From Rhizophlyctis rosea (Eukaryota > Chytridiomycota > Chytridiomycetes > Rhizophlyctidales > Rhizophlyctidaceae): a stretch of DNA of 64,000 nt. Positions within the stretch are counted from its first letter, which is position 1. The number at the start of each line of letters is the position of its first letter. Below are positions 25,193 through 35,988 of the stretch, in pieces. The translations under genes were made by a program, and so were the position numbers. The notes under the pieces were generated by a model, which worked only from the letters and a program-made list of their open reading frames with translations, ran no database searches and had not been told where the DNA came from. The stretch spans positions 1-64,000 of the forward strand of contig JADGJC010000109.1 in NCBI GenBank assembly GCA_027596075.1. The letters run 5' to 3'.

Positions 25193-26892
25193 GCCCCTCG
25201 AATTCTCAAGGACTTCGTCACGTACTTAATTGAGTTTGCATACTTCCCCGACTATGCGGGAAATAAGTCCCAACCCAATGTTTTCCTTCAATAACCTGGT
25301 GCAAAGCATTGCGGAGTTTTCGGGTGAAAAGCAGGGTTTATTTGGAGAGACACGATGATATCCCTTTTAGTCTTGACCTCCAGCTTCTCTTCTGATGAAT
25401 GTCAGGGACTACACGCTCTATAACTCATCCCTTCGTCAGGCAACAAATGGCACCATTATTCCCTCCAGATCTAAAGACATCGATATGAGCTCTACATCGG
25501 TCCGTCTTACTTTGAGTCTTATGAAGCGTTGCCGGGCGCGGTTCATCCACGGTTTTAATCTGGGCAAGAAGGGCACCGTCGCCCGGGAGGTCTGCGAACT
25601 TTTTGAAGTTCGGGCGTCCATTAGTAATAATTTGAGCTCAACATCCTCCCTCCTCAGAAAAAGCCTCCTCGAAAGTGTCACACTCGTCTGCACTGCCCTT
25701 CAGAAAGCCTCTAGTCTCCTCTACTGGGAACTCGGAAACGAGCCGGATCTCTTCCCAGTCATTGCGCAGGGTCCTGTGCGGCCTCCGACTCGCACAGATT
25801 ATGTTGCCGAGTGGCCGAATGGAACTCGTGCCATTCGTCAAGTCATAAAGACGGCGCGCCCGCAGATGGCCGATCCTGTGAATTACAAGTTTGTTGCTTC
25901 AAGCTTTGCCGGGGCGAACTCCATTGGGGCGTGGAAGGCAGGGTTGGATGTTGATAACAACATTGCGCTTATCAGCTCGCACAAGTAAGTAACATCGGAT
26001 TAGGCACTTGCAAATGCGTTCAGTAACTTCCGCAGAATGCTTGATTGCTGGTTTTGACAATGTCTCCCTTGCTCCTCTATCAATCATAGCTATATTGGCA
26101 GCCCTACCCAACCCGGCGTAACCCTTCGCGGCACTCTAATGAATCACACCCGCACCGTCCTCTCCGTCTCCGCCCACGTAAAAGAAAAGAACCAATCCGC
26201 TCAACTCAACCACACTCAACCTTACATCCTAGGCGAAACCAACTCCCTCTACCATCAGGGCGCTCCCAACCTATCCGACTCCTTTGGTGGCGCCCTCGGG
26301 AACGTCGATTTCCTCTTATACTGCGCATCGGTGGGTATCGGCCGGGTGCATATGCATCAGGGCACCAACTACCGGTATCAGAGTTGGCAGCCTGTTACTA
26401 CGGATCAGGATACTGAGGGGACCAAGCCGCCGTTTCATGGTAACTTGACTGTTGCTGCGGCGTTGAATCAAGAGGATGATGGGGCGGTCAGAGTACAGAA
26501 TTTGCCGATGGGTAATTCGGAGACGGTCGCTGTGTATGCAGTTCATAATGAGGATGTTTTGAAGCGTGTTGTGTTGATCAACAGGGACCAATACAACGCC
26601 ACGATAACTGCAACCACTGCGAGTATACGTTGTCTGACTGCAACTCATTCTCTCAATGTCCCTACCCCCTTCCTCCCCTACACTGCAATGACTTTTAGCA
26701 CCTGGTGCAGACTCCACCGGTAATGTCGCTTTCAGTGGCGTCTCGTACGACCATGAGAAGAGGATGGGCAAACCGGTGAGGGTGGCTGGCATTAGCCAGA
26801 ACGAGAGGGTCAAGATTGGGAAGGACGGTGCGGCGAATATTGAGGTTCCTGCATCGAGCCCTGTGGTAGTTCAAGTGCAGTGCTATGCTTGA
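25193..26892 (+). pseudogene. Glycoside hydrolase family 79 (beta-glucuronidase-like), decayed
   Basis: Scattered but collinear blocks of the GH79 fold are seen. N-terminal strand APRILKDFVTYLIEF (25193) and FNNLVQSIAEFSG (about 25288) are separated by a one-base shift. DYTLYN (about 25407) follows after a probable intron. IGPSYFESYEALPG (about 25497) is in a different frame from ARFIHGFNLGKKGTVA, meaning two further shifts. LYWELGNEPDLF (about 25721) holds the acid/base Glu of the NEP motif. After an intron (25985-26089) come ILGETNSLY, with the second-Glu region, and SVGIGRVHMHQGTNY. Near 26687 a TGA interrupts just before the C-terminal domain (LAPGAD to VQVQCYA, stop 26890). With several independent lesions this is a true pseudogene. 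No signal peptide is clear. Confidence 0.8.
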
Positions 26893-27569
26893 TAGTGTTT
26901 CATAATAGAAGATACCACAATTGTGTGAATTTCACAATACAAAAATTCAGGAGATGCATCCATCCCGCCGAATCATTTTATTAACATCACCAATATCTGG
27001 CTGTAATTGTACTTCAATTTGCCTCTTTGTGTCGAAGAAAGCCAACGCGACATTTCCAATTTGAGCAAAGTTCACTCGACACCAACGGATTCCTCAAGAT
27101 CCACGAATTGCTCCTGCGAATGCCCGAACTTCCAGCTAGTGCTTCAAATGTTGCGTTTGTGTCCGACCTTCGGACACCGCCGTCAGCCACGGGTCCTGGC
27201 TCTTGACTCAGAAAGGGCCAAGTCGTGCAAAGTTGTCAAACTGCTCAAACTGTCAAACCGACAGATGGGGAATGTGGCGAGGCAACGAACAACTGGCTTC
27301 ACAAACAATTCAAAAAGTGGAGAGGGTGACCTTTCTGACTTCTTCAACACCGTCAAACCGCCGCCTATAGAAGATATACAAGTCGTCACGCTTTACTAAA
27401 GCTGGGGACGCATATTCCAAGTCTTGGAAGTGAGCAAATTCAGAGAAGTCGTCAAGGAGGTGAGGTTTTGACCCAATGAGTATATGTACACGTGGTCCAC
27501 CTAACCATACTATATATTGATGCAGCGGCTTCAACTACTTTGTTCATCATCAACACTCTTCTCATCATT
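26893..27569. other. Intergenic region upstream of the first Myb-like paralog
   Basis: No gene. The sequence near 27230-27262 holds TGTCAAAC and variants (GTTGTCAAACTGCTCAAACTG), also found upstream of the second paralog near 29462 and 29710, so this may be shared regulation. Confidence 0.35.
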
Positions 27570-28650
27570 ATGTTGCCTGCCATCTGTCGTCGTCTATGGG
27601 CTCGTTCTGCCCTATACCGGCATGCCCGCCATACCCCCTTTCTGTCCCAGATGCCATACCATGTGAAATTTTGGAGTAGGCAATACTCGTCCTACCTTCC
27701 CCACCCAACGCCGGCTTCCACACTTACCGAGAATACCCCTCATCTCGCACCACTCAACCTCCAAGATGAAAAGGGGGCTCCAAGCATTACGGTGGAACCT
27801 ACGAGGGCAGAAGATGATATCTCAGCTGCGCGGGGTAAAGGAGTCATACTTGAAACCGTTAGGGATGGGACGAGCAAGTTTGAAGTTGCAAAGGAGGCCC
27901 ACACCAAAGTGGACAGCGTCACATATGTGGATGGCGAAGGTGACATTATGAAGGAAGAAGGAAGCGAAGGTGTTGTGCAGGAGGAACAGGGCGAGGCTTA
28001 CAGCGAAGTTGAAAGCATTACAGATGCGGAGGGCGAAAGTGACAGTATGAAGGGAGACGGAAGCGAAGGTGTTGTGCAGGAGGAACAGGGCGAGGCTTAT
28101 AGCAAAGTTGAAAGCGTCACATATGTGGGGGGCGAAAGTGAGAATATGAAGGAAGAAGGAAGCGAAGCTGTTGTACAGAAGGAACAGGGTGAGATTCAAG
28201 CTGCGAGAGAGGCAGCTGAAGGGAAGCAATGGGAGACTGATGACGCCGTGCAGGACACCAGCACTAAGAAGGAGTTGGACCGCATCGAGGAGTTGATTGC
28301 GGATTGCAAGCGCAACATAGAAGGTGTGAAGAAAGAGCTTGGATGGGAGGGAAGGTAATCTCAATCGGCGGAAAAGTCTTCCAAAAAGTTTCCTGTCTCC
28401 CTCAACTTTGACCCAATTTTGCATCCATAGCCGCAAAAACACAGCTTGGACACAAACCGAGGACCAGACGCTGATGAGGCTCTACAAAGCGAGTTCGTTG
28501 TGCCAAGATGACGCTATAAGGCCCATCAGTGAAGGAGATTTGAGCGAATACACGCATGTGGTAGTGCCGCGGTCGTGTCTGAAGGTGCTGGGCAAACTGC
28601 GGTGTGCCAATCGCATCGTTTCTTGTGATCCCACAGTATACGCTGGATGA
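27570..28650 (+). CDS. Myb/SANT-like protein with basic N-terminus and 33-residue repeats (copy A)
   Basis: Exon 27570-28354 joins in phase (AG|C) to 28431-28650. ATG 27570 is preferred to upstream in-frame ones because MLPAICRRLWARSALYRHAR resembles a mitochondrial presequence. The middle is acidic and contains three tandem 33-residue units (27908-28204) of the form VxSVT-GE---MKEEGSEGVVQEEQGEAYS. A short coiled coil (ELDRIEELIADCKRNIEGVKK) precedes the last exon, whose AWTQTEDQTLMRLYKAS looks like the start of a Myb/SANT helix. Copy B (29806-30669) has the same start style, acidic middle, intron position and final domain. Function unknown; a mitochondrial DNA-binding role is inference. Confidence 0.6.
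27908..28204 (+). repeat. Three 99-nt in-frame tandem repeats
   Basis: Units start near 27908, 28007 and 28106 and encode the Glu-rich 33-residue repeat of copy A. GGTGTTGTGCAGGAGGAACA is exact in units 1 and 2; unit 3 has diverged. Copy B lacks the repeats. Confidence 0.8.
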
Positions 28651-28703
28651 GTAAAATCTGATTAATCTGGCGAATTGAAGAGTGATGCTCACTATGCTGC
28701 TCA

Positions 28704-28898
28704 CTAGCTTCCAGGTTCCCATAGTGTTGTGAAGTCATCCAGAAGGTCGAAGATTTGTCGGTTGATATGACGCCTGGTGTCATCGGGGAATACGTAGCCC
28801 TGTGCCGTGCGCAACAGCTCTCCATGTGGGAAGTTGTACACACGGACCCGGGACTGGTCTATCTCATATGCTGCTGATGGTTGATGTTGAGCAGACAT
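28704..28898 (-). CDS. Short hypothetical frame (64 residues)
   Basis: Starts MSAQHQPSAAYEID and is charged throughout, without introns, signal peptide or known domain. It lies tail-to-tail with copy A and head-on to nothing obvious. The amino-acid composition is protein-like, but length alone makes chance possible. Confidence 0.25.
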   Translation of the reverse strand: MSAQHQPSAAYEIDQSRVRVYNFPHGELLRTAQGYVFPDDTRRHINRQIFDLLDDFTTLWEPGS

Positions 28899-29805
28899 TT
28901 TGCAGGATCAAGAAGCATCTCTGAGGATCAGGGAATTTGGAGAAGAAAAAACTGATGTTACTCATAGAAAGGGCACAGCATTTATGTCCAGTTTGGCGCG
29001 TACTTAAGTTGTGTGACGGACAATATTACCTCAGCACCAGCAACACCACCACCACACCGTCGGCACCAAATTTGACAGGTAAAATCTGGCAACGGAAGAA
29101 TTTCAGCATAAACAAAACCTCTCCATTCTCATCTTGCTTTCGTTCCATCCCTTCACCGCATGATCCATGCCGCCAAGAATCCAAGAAGCTGGCACACATT
29201 CGTCGAATGCCCTCCCCATCTCCAAGGTCACGGAATGCATACGACCGACCACCTTCCGCACCAAGATTACCAACTTCTACACTGCTACCCAGTCCACTGT
29301 TCCTTGGGTTTCCATATATTAGATATAAGTCCTAGTGACTGCTGAACGGTATGCCGGCACACTTAGGCACACAGTGGTATATTGGTATGTGGATACAAGC
29401 CACGGGTCTTTTGACTGAATTTGAACACAACGGGCCGTGATTCGGGTGGAGGCAACAACCTGTGAAACTGTCAAACTGGCAAAATGGCAATTCCCGACAA
29501 AGGGTGGCTGATCCCAAGCTTCGGAATTGGTAGGGAATGCTCGTTCCAGCAACTGAGAGAAGCTCTCCCTTCAAACCATCAAACCCGTCCTCAAGGTTCA
29601 ACTCAAGGGTCATATTCGCCCGCTCTTTCTCAGTGAAACAGTGACTCCCTCATAGACTTGGTCACAATGTTGCTCGCTTGGACTTGCTAAGTGGCAATCG
29701 ATTTGCCCTTGTCAAACGTCTATCAAACGTTCATTCAGTGAGCGACTTCAAAAGGCTTCACGCTACCTTCACTCTTTACCACTATTACGCTAGTCATCAA
29801 TCAAA
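28899..29805. other. Intergenic region between the Myb-like paralogs
   Basis: No coding frame is convincing. It carries several TGTCAAAC-like words (29468, 29712) and CTATCAAACGTTC just before copy B, resembling the words before copy A. Confidence 0.35.
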
Positions 29806-30669
29806 ATGACCGCCATCGTCCGTCGGCTGTCCATTCATATCACCTCACACTTGGCGTCCCACCGTGTCCCAGTAGTAGCATGCAGGCCATGTCTTATAAA
29901 CTCCACCCGATTCAACTTTGTCCGTCCTACTTCTCCTCCGTCGCGTCCCCTGCCGCAAATCATATGGAACTACCCAATACCGCGCAATACGTCTTCTCAA
30001 TCCAGCAAGAATCTGCAACCACGTCTGGATGGATTTCGAAGTACCCAAGATGACGACGCGAATGAGGACGATGAAGCGAGCGGACAGTCAGAGGTCAGAG
30101 TGGTGAGTAATGGTGGAAGCGCGTTGGAAGTCATGCAGCATAGTCGCACACTGAATTCACGACTGTGAAGCATATAGAAACCAAATCTGCCATTCTGAAC
30201 GAAGAAGGCGCTGAGGTGGAGGCTCTGACGCACGGGGGAAACACCGCTGCAGCTGTTCCAAATGGCGATGTTGACGTTGTGAAGTCGATCACGGAGGCCC
30301 AAACTCTGAACGCTGACGACGACCGGGAGAACATCAGCAAGAAGGAAGAAGGGGAGGAACCACACCAAGATTTGATAAACTGGGGCATACGGAAAACAAG
30401 CGAATGGAAAGGAGAAGCGGCAACATCGGGAGGAGGAAGGTGAGTTGCGAGAGTTGGGGATGTGTTTGTCCAGATTTAGCGTTCTCATCATTCTCCATAG
30501 AATTTATCACCATAGCCTCGCATACACACGCTGGAATGAAACGCAGGATTGGATACTGATGAAGCTCCACCGTGCATCCGTTGATGAGCATGTCATCGCG
30601 AGGGTGATGGAACGAAGCATCGGGGCATGCAGAAGCCGCGTGATCAAACTGACGTGTGTGATAGATTGA
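29806..30669 (+). CDS. Myb/SANT-like protein with basic N-terminus (copy B)
   Basis: Exons 29806-30102, 30171-30439 and 30501-30669, all GT-AG. MTAIVRRLSIHITSHLASHR is basic and amphipathic like a mitochondrial presequence. The middle is acidic (DDDANEDDEASG; ISKKEEGEEPHQD). The last intron has the same phase and flanking bases (GGAAG before GT) as copy A. The last exon reads YTRWNETQDWILMKLHRAS, aligning with copy A's AWTQTEDQTLMRLYKAS, followed by a short basic segment (ARVMERSIGACRSRVIKL) typical of a trihelix or Myb third helix. Tandem duplicates with diverged middles. Function unknown. Confidence 0.6.
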
Positions 30670-31241
30670 AGTAAACTGGAGCTTAACTAGTTGGTCGAGA
30701 CGGGCACACTCTTGCGTCACTTTTACACATGAGGTTATTATTTGCTCCCATGCTATTGGGATTAAAACATCTGTATTCTGCAATTCATACTTGTTGGTGT
30801 AGATGAAAAGCATTACGTGAAGCATTGCTTGTTCAGAATGACTTAAAGTTTACCTCGTTCTACTCAACGTTGATCCCTCTCCGTACACATGAGAGCATAC
30901 ATTTGTCCAGGTAGGGATGATGAAGGGCGCAAAAATCATGGGATCAGTACCTGCGCGGCGGTCATTGGGCGGTATAATTTGTTCTTCGTCCGACGGATGT
31001 CAAACGAAGACAGCATGCGCTTGTCAAGTTCCTCCTACGCTGCCCCAACAATACACACGTATGTACACGTGCCAAATCACCAACTCTTAGCCCGCAGAAA
31101 TACACGTCTGGGCGGCTTCCAAGATCTTTTCGGATCGGGGAATCGGGAGTGGAAAATGTATCTATGACTACAAAGTGATTGCATATCCGTCTTGCTTGTA
31201 TATTACGAGCAGGACTGACTATCCTATGTTAACTCATTCGT
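30670..31241. other. Intergenic region
   Basis: Nothing recognisable on either strand. Confidence 0.4.
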
Positions 31242-32248
31242 CTACCGGTAAGAATGATGACGCCATTTGCTTGCCCCCCTTTCTCTTGGACACATGGGCA
31301 CCGTTTGATTATGAAATTCCTGCCTTGTGGTTCTGAAGCTACAGTTGTCGCACTCGATGATTGCTGTTTTGTACCGCAATTCCCCTAGCTCCCTCTCAAA
31401 GCTCGCCTTTCCCTCTTCCAGCGCCTTGATCGCATCTCCCATGGCCTTCAACACCCACGATGCCGGCACGCACGAGTCAAATGTCGGACCATATTTCGAG
31501 ACCGAAGCTTGCATACATGTTATGTCTGTCTGATCTTTGGGTGCTTGAACGACTTCCGCTACTAGGTTCCGGACCGCCAGGCATTCAGACGCATCCTCGA
31601 GGTCTAGGTCCGTGCTCCAGGCCAAGATGACCGTCAAACGAGATGATGCTGAAACAAAGCTGAGAACCCTACGGAGGAGATCAAGGCTGACCACGGAGGT
31701 GCAGAATTTGGGATGATTGACAATCTCATCTAGTTTGGGAAGCTTTGCGAAAGACGCGCAGCAATGGGCTGTGAGACTATCTAGACCAAGGAAGTCGGCG
31801 TTGACGAGGAGTGCGGCGACGTTGCAGTCTGGGGTGACGATTGTATGAAGATCTTGAGTGTAGACGTACTCTACGATCTTGTCTACTTCTTCAGGCCGGG
31901 TAGGTCAAGCTTGACTATAGGCTGGTTTTCACTGTCAGATGTGGACGCGAAGTTTTCTTGAGCATTGAAGTACGGGCAACGACGAAGGTATGCGCGGTGG
32001 GCGAGGTGCTGTGTGCCGTTGATGTCGAGGATCACGTCTGCAGATTTCACATTACTGAGATCTGTGAGGGCGGAAAGCCCCGTGGTGGGGACGATAAATT
32101 TGCGTTTCTCGGGATCATCATCATAAGGTGTGTTGGGGAGAAGGATGACGGAGTTTTGGACGATCGTCGCGTGAAGATTGAGACGAGAGAGTTTACCGAT
32201 GGTTTCATATAAGGTTTCGAGGAGAGCGTTGGCTCCTTGGTCAGCCAT
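31242..32248 (-). pseudogene. BTB/POZ-domain protein with one-base frameshift
   Basis: From ATG 32248 (MADQGANALLETLYETIG) the frame reaches a BTB core: SADVILDINGTQHLAHRAYL, RCPYF, then IVKLDLPGL, where it stops at 31883. Coding resumes one base over at about 31885 with the matching BTB continuation (EVDKIVEYVYTQD, NVAALLVNADFLGLDSL) and runs to TAA at 31242. The junction lies in a CTTCTT run, where one base appears to be missing. No introns. The C-terminus carries a Cys pair (CDNCSF) and basic residues. BTB proteins are usually adaptors of Cul3 ligases. Whether the shift is real or an error cannot be told. Confidence 0.75.
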
Positions 32249-33069
32249 GGTCGGGGGATAGTCTGGATGGTCAAAAGAGGAATTTTGCAGTAGATCCTAC
32301 CAAGCAATGGTTCAATTAGTTCCTGCGCATCAAAGTGCTGATTGAAAGTTCATACGTGATGCTTGTGACCTCTTGTATTGTCTAAAATGTTAGAGACAGC
32401 GACGTAAAACAGCCTCCAGTGTGAGACATCAGACAAAGTCAATACAGCCGACGGATAGGACCATCCGGTGCCGTGGCAACGCAAGCTTTTGTCCACCAAA
32501 GGTCCTGTCCAAATGCATAACGCACGGATGCTTGCTGATGCTGTCCACTGGGCCCATACGTTCTCATCTCAACGCTGTGCATTGCGCACCGACTCGCCCT
32601 CCGACTGTGGATTCCCTGTATACATGCATCCGCGTCGTATTCTACTTATTTTCCCAAACCTTCATTGGGTACGTCGAACATTCTGTGCCAATAAAATATC
32701 CAAGCGAACATGTGGCCTTACATCACAATGTACTACAATGTAACGGCAGTATGGACCGGTCAACATTAACTAATATTGCATGCATGGGAAGTTTTTCGGA
32801 GAGTCGCTTTCATAATCATCCATCTGCTTACGGATCACGACTAAGCCACACCCGCGGGTCCAAATCGGCGAGAAATAAATAATCAAATCTGGCTCGGATC
32901 CTGGCGCAAACAAACTCATCTCCTCAATTGACATCTCCATTGCGGTTATTCAACATCTACTATTTCATATTGTAAACGGGTGAATTTGCCATCACAAGGG
33001 TAGCTTGTATTGTGTTTTTCATTGATTGATACCCGTGAAGATACCCTGTACTCAACCCACCAAAATACC
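32249..33069. other. Intergenic region
   Basis: Open frames at 32421-32882 and 32468-32743 overlap in different frames with no domain. No gene supported. Confidence 0.4.
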
Positions 33070-33785
33070 ATGAATCTTCTCTTCCTTCTCTTCTCTCTTG
33101 CATATCTCAGTCTACGCACCACAACCCGTCCAACCATGTCAGATTCATCGCCGAAAACCTTAATATCTGCTATTGTGGAGAAATATAAAATGGAACCCCA
33201 TCCTGAGGGCGGATACTATACCGAGACATACAGAGATACGCTCCAAATTCCCGCAGATGCGTTGACGCAATCAAATATCACGGGTGCACGAGCTGCGTCG
33301 ACGGCGATATTGTTTCTGTTGGATAAAGGGAGTGTGTCGAGGTTGCATAGATTGAAGAGTGATGAGGTTTGTTTTCATCTTTGCCCTCCGATCGGACTTG
33401 CCTTTCATGCGCATCCATTTTTCACGTCACTCATTCTACCGCCTCCTCATTTGACAATCAGATCTTCCACCTCTACCCACCCTCAACAACAACCGCAACC
33501 CTCATCGAATTCGACCTAGACACAAACACCGCCAAGAAAACAATCCTAGGCGGGGACATTCTTGCCGGTGAAACGCCCCAACATCTTTTTAGAAGAAACG
33601 TGTGGTTTGGGGCATACCCTAACGCTAAAACGGAGGATGATTTTACGCTGATAGGATGCACCGTCGCACCCGGTTTTGATTTCGCGGATTTCCAAATAGT
33701 TGATGAAGAGTTTAAACGAGAATTGGTTGGGCGGTTCCCGGAGTTCGAGGAGGAGATTGGGAAGCTGAGCGCTAAGACGGAGTGA
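33070..33785 (+). CDS. DUF985 / Cupin-5 family protein
   Basis: Exons 33070-33366 and 33462-33785 join in phase, giving 206 residues from ATG 33070 or 184 from ATG 33136. The longer form adds a hydrophobic start (MNLLFLLFSLAYLSL) that could be a signal peptide; MSDSSPK at 33136 is the start usual for the family. Family hallmarks are present: EPHPEGGYYTETYR, SRLHRLKSDE (metal-binding His), NVWFGAYP and TVAPGFDFADFQ. These small RmlC-like cupins are widespread in bacteria and fungi and mostly uncharacterised. One-domain length fits the family. Confidence 0.9.
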
Positions 33786-34040
33786 TAGTTGTGGTTTCCA
33801 TTTGGAGGCATGACTTTTGAAAGAGATAAATAGATGTAGGGTGGTTGCTTCGTTCCGCATAACTCTTTAATAATGGTTCAGGGATTGTTCATGTCTACAT
33901 CATTCATCAGTAAGATCACCGTCATTATGCCAAGCCCATTTCGCTGCCTTTCAACCCAGACAATTCCTAATAGTGGAACCTTCACCTTCCTGCACTAAAA
34001 CATGCGGACTTTTGAGCAACGGCCAAAACTTTGATCGCAC

Positions 34041-35504
34041 TCATTGCCCAGCCCTGCCATTCAGAGCCATCAACCTCGCCAAACTAATCAAACCCCCCAT
34101 AATCCCTCTCTGCTCCCCCGCATCCGCACCCCCCTCACTCCCCACCCCACCCTCCCTACTCCCACTCCTAACCAACCGCCCCACCATCCCCTCCTTCTCC
34201 CCCTCCAATTCCTCACTCCTCTTAACAATCCCCGCTTCCTTCTTCGCCCGTTCAACTATATCCCCACTAGGCCACCGCGGCGGCAACAGCGGTCTCTCAA
34301 CATCCGGTCCAATAGCAGGCCACTCATACAAGAACCGTCGTACGCGACCGTATTTCCACAAAAGGTCAGGGTTGACCTTTTGGGCTTGGAGGCTTTGTTC
34401 GATTGTGTGGCGGCGATATGTGAATTCTATGGGTGCGAGGAGGTGGTGGTATTTAGGTGGGAGGAGAGTGGCAGCAAAAGTATGGTAGAGCGTCCATTGG
34501 GGTGCCAGGAGGGTGGAAAGGTTTTCGGGCTCGGTGGCTTGCCTTGCATCATACAGTGCTACTAAGTCCTTGCTTTGTTGTGAATCGTCGTTGCGGAGAC
34601 TGTCGATGATTGCTTTGGGGTAGCTGGTTGGTGGGGTGGTGAGGAGGTGGATTGTGGTGATGACGCTTTCTGGGGTGACGGAGTCGTTGCAGAGGTATTC
34701 GAGGACAATAGGGTCGTAAGGTGGCAGTGGAACGTTCTTCTCGGCGGCTAGAGTGGCAGCTTGATTGTAACGGGCGGCGAAGATTTGCGGGAAAACATTG
34801 GTTCGGCCGAAATTGCTCGTCTCTAGACCGGACAGTGCCCAAGGGAGCGTCACCTTTGCAGAAATGACCGTGACCAACAGTGTAGGACCAAACCCAGATT
34901 CAATGGCAGAATGAATGGGTTCAGTAGGATTCTCATCCTCTTCCGTACTTTGATGTTCTACCTTCACCTCCAAAATCCAATCCCGGTCCCCAATATACTG
35001 CGTGCCGACTTTAACATTCAAATACGACTGCCGTGCCCGTTCGGGACGGAAGGTGTCGTGAAAGATGGTATTGGCGGCTATGATACGGTCTTGAATTGAC
35101 ATATTTGGTGAACCCCCAGAAACTGGTAAGGCATGATTGGAGTGAGATGTCCATCCGCTCCATCGCAACTTAGCAGGGATGATCTGGGAAGGATAGGATG
35201 GGTTCCAGTGGGTGCGGACTCGGGTTGGTGTGTCGGTAGTGGCGGGAGTGAGCGTGAGAGTTTGGGAGGCGGTGTCGAAACTTGCGGGGTAGAGAGGGGG
35301 AAGTTGTTTGCCTTGAACGTCAAGGGAGAGGATGGCTTTGGAGTCTGGGGAGCGTCTGAGGGAAGGAAGAACGGCAGAGACGGCTGCTATACGGAAAGTG
35401 TGAGATACACGGCGAAGGCGCATAAGGGTAGGAAGGGAGAGGCGGGAGAGAATTTGAGTTAGGAGTTCCAGTGGCATGTCAGCAATGCATTTTGTCGGCG
35501 TCAT
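34041..35504 (-). CDS. F-box protein, intronless
   Basis: A single 487-residue frame. Residues about 9-50 (MPLELLTQILSRLSLPTLMRLRRVSHTFR) match an F-box, the Skp1-binding helix set of SCF ubiquitin ligases. The rest has no repeat (WD, LRR or kelch) that would name the substrate. A strongly charged Gly/Glu-rich segment precedes the C-terminus (EGEKEGMVGRLVRSGSREG). Codons run from C-ending at the start to G-ending at the end. Confidence 0.8.
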   Translation of the reverse strand: MTPTKCIADMPLELLTQILSRLSLPTLMRLRRVSHTFRIAAVSAVLPSLRRSPDSKAILSLDVQGKQLPPLYPASFDTASQTLTLTPATTDTPTRVRTHWNPSYPSQIIPAKLRWSGWTSHSNHALPVSGGSPNMSIQDRIIAANTIFHDTFRPERARQSYLNVKVGTQYIGDRDWILEVKVEHQSTEEDENPTEPIHSAIESGFGPTLLVTVISAKVTLPWALSGLETSNFGRTNVFPQIFAARYNQAATLAAEKNVPLPPYDPIVLEYLCNDSVTPESVITTIHLLTTPPTSYPKAIIDSLRNDDSQQSKDLVALYDARQATEPENLSTLLAPQWTLYHTFAATLLPPKYHHLLAPIEFTYRRHTIEQSLQAQKVNPDLLWKYGRVRRFLYEWPAIGPDVERPLLPPRWPSGDIVERAKKEAGIVKRSEELEGEKEGMVGRLVRSGSREGGVGSEGGADAGEQRGIMGGLISLARLMALNGRAGQ

Positions 35505-35988
35505 GGTGGGCAGCAGAGAGGAAAGGAAGTTGCTTTTTGGACGAGTTGATGTTGGTCAGGTCGTAGTGGCGGTCAGTGAGCTATGTAAGCTCTGAGCAAG
35601 TAGTCAACCGGTGATTCTTAAGTAGGTGTTTCGGAAGGGATCAACGCAATGGAGGTGGAGGCGAGAGCCTGAGAAAGAAAAGCGACCACGTAGGGCACGT
35701 AGGGTGGATATGAAGTGGATATGAAGGACATGGAGATCCAGAACGAGTGGCTTGGGCGATTTGGATGGGGTGGAGGTTCCGCACTGGTTGAACAGGGCTG
35801 CGCAGCGCAAATCACTCAAATGCGTGAGGGTCCGACGGTTTTGAATCACAATCCGCGCAATGGTTTTGACTTTTAAACGACTGAATTATATTGATATTGA
35901 TAACATATACAACCATATACATATCTACATACAAAAACATGCAAACCATTCACCATCCAGAGTATCAAACCCCGCGATCACCACTTCC
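35505..35988. other. Intergenic region
   Basis: Promoter side of the F-box gene and 3' flank of the ABC transporter; contains ATATTGATATTGATAACATATAC-like AT-rich sequence near 35888-35940. No gene seen. Confidence 0.4.
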
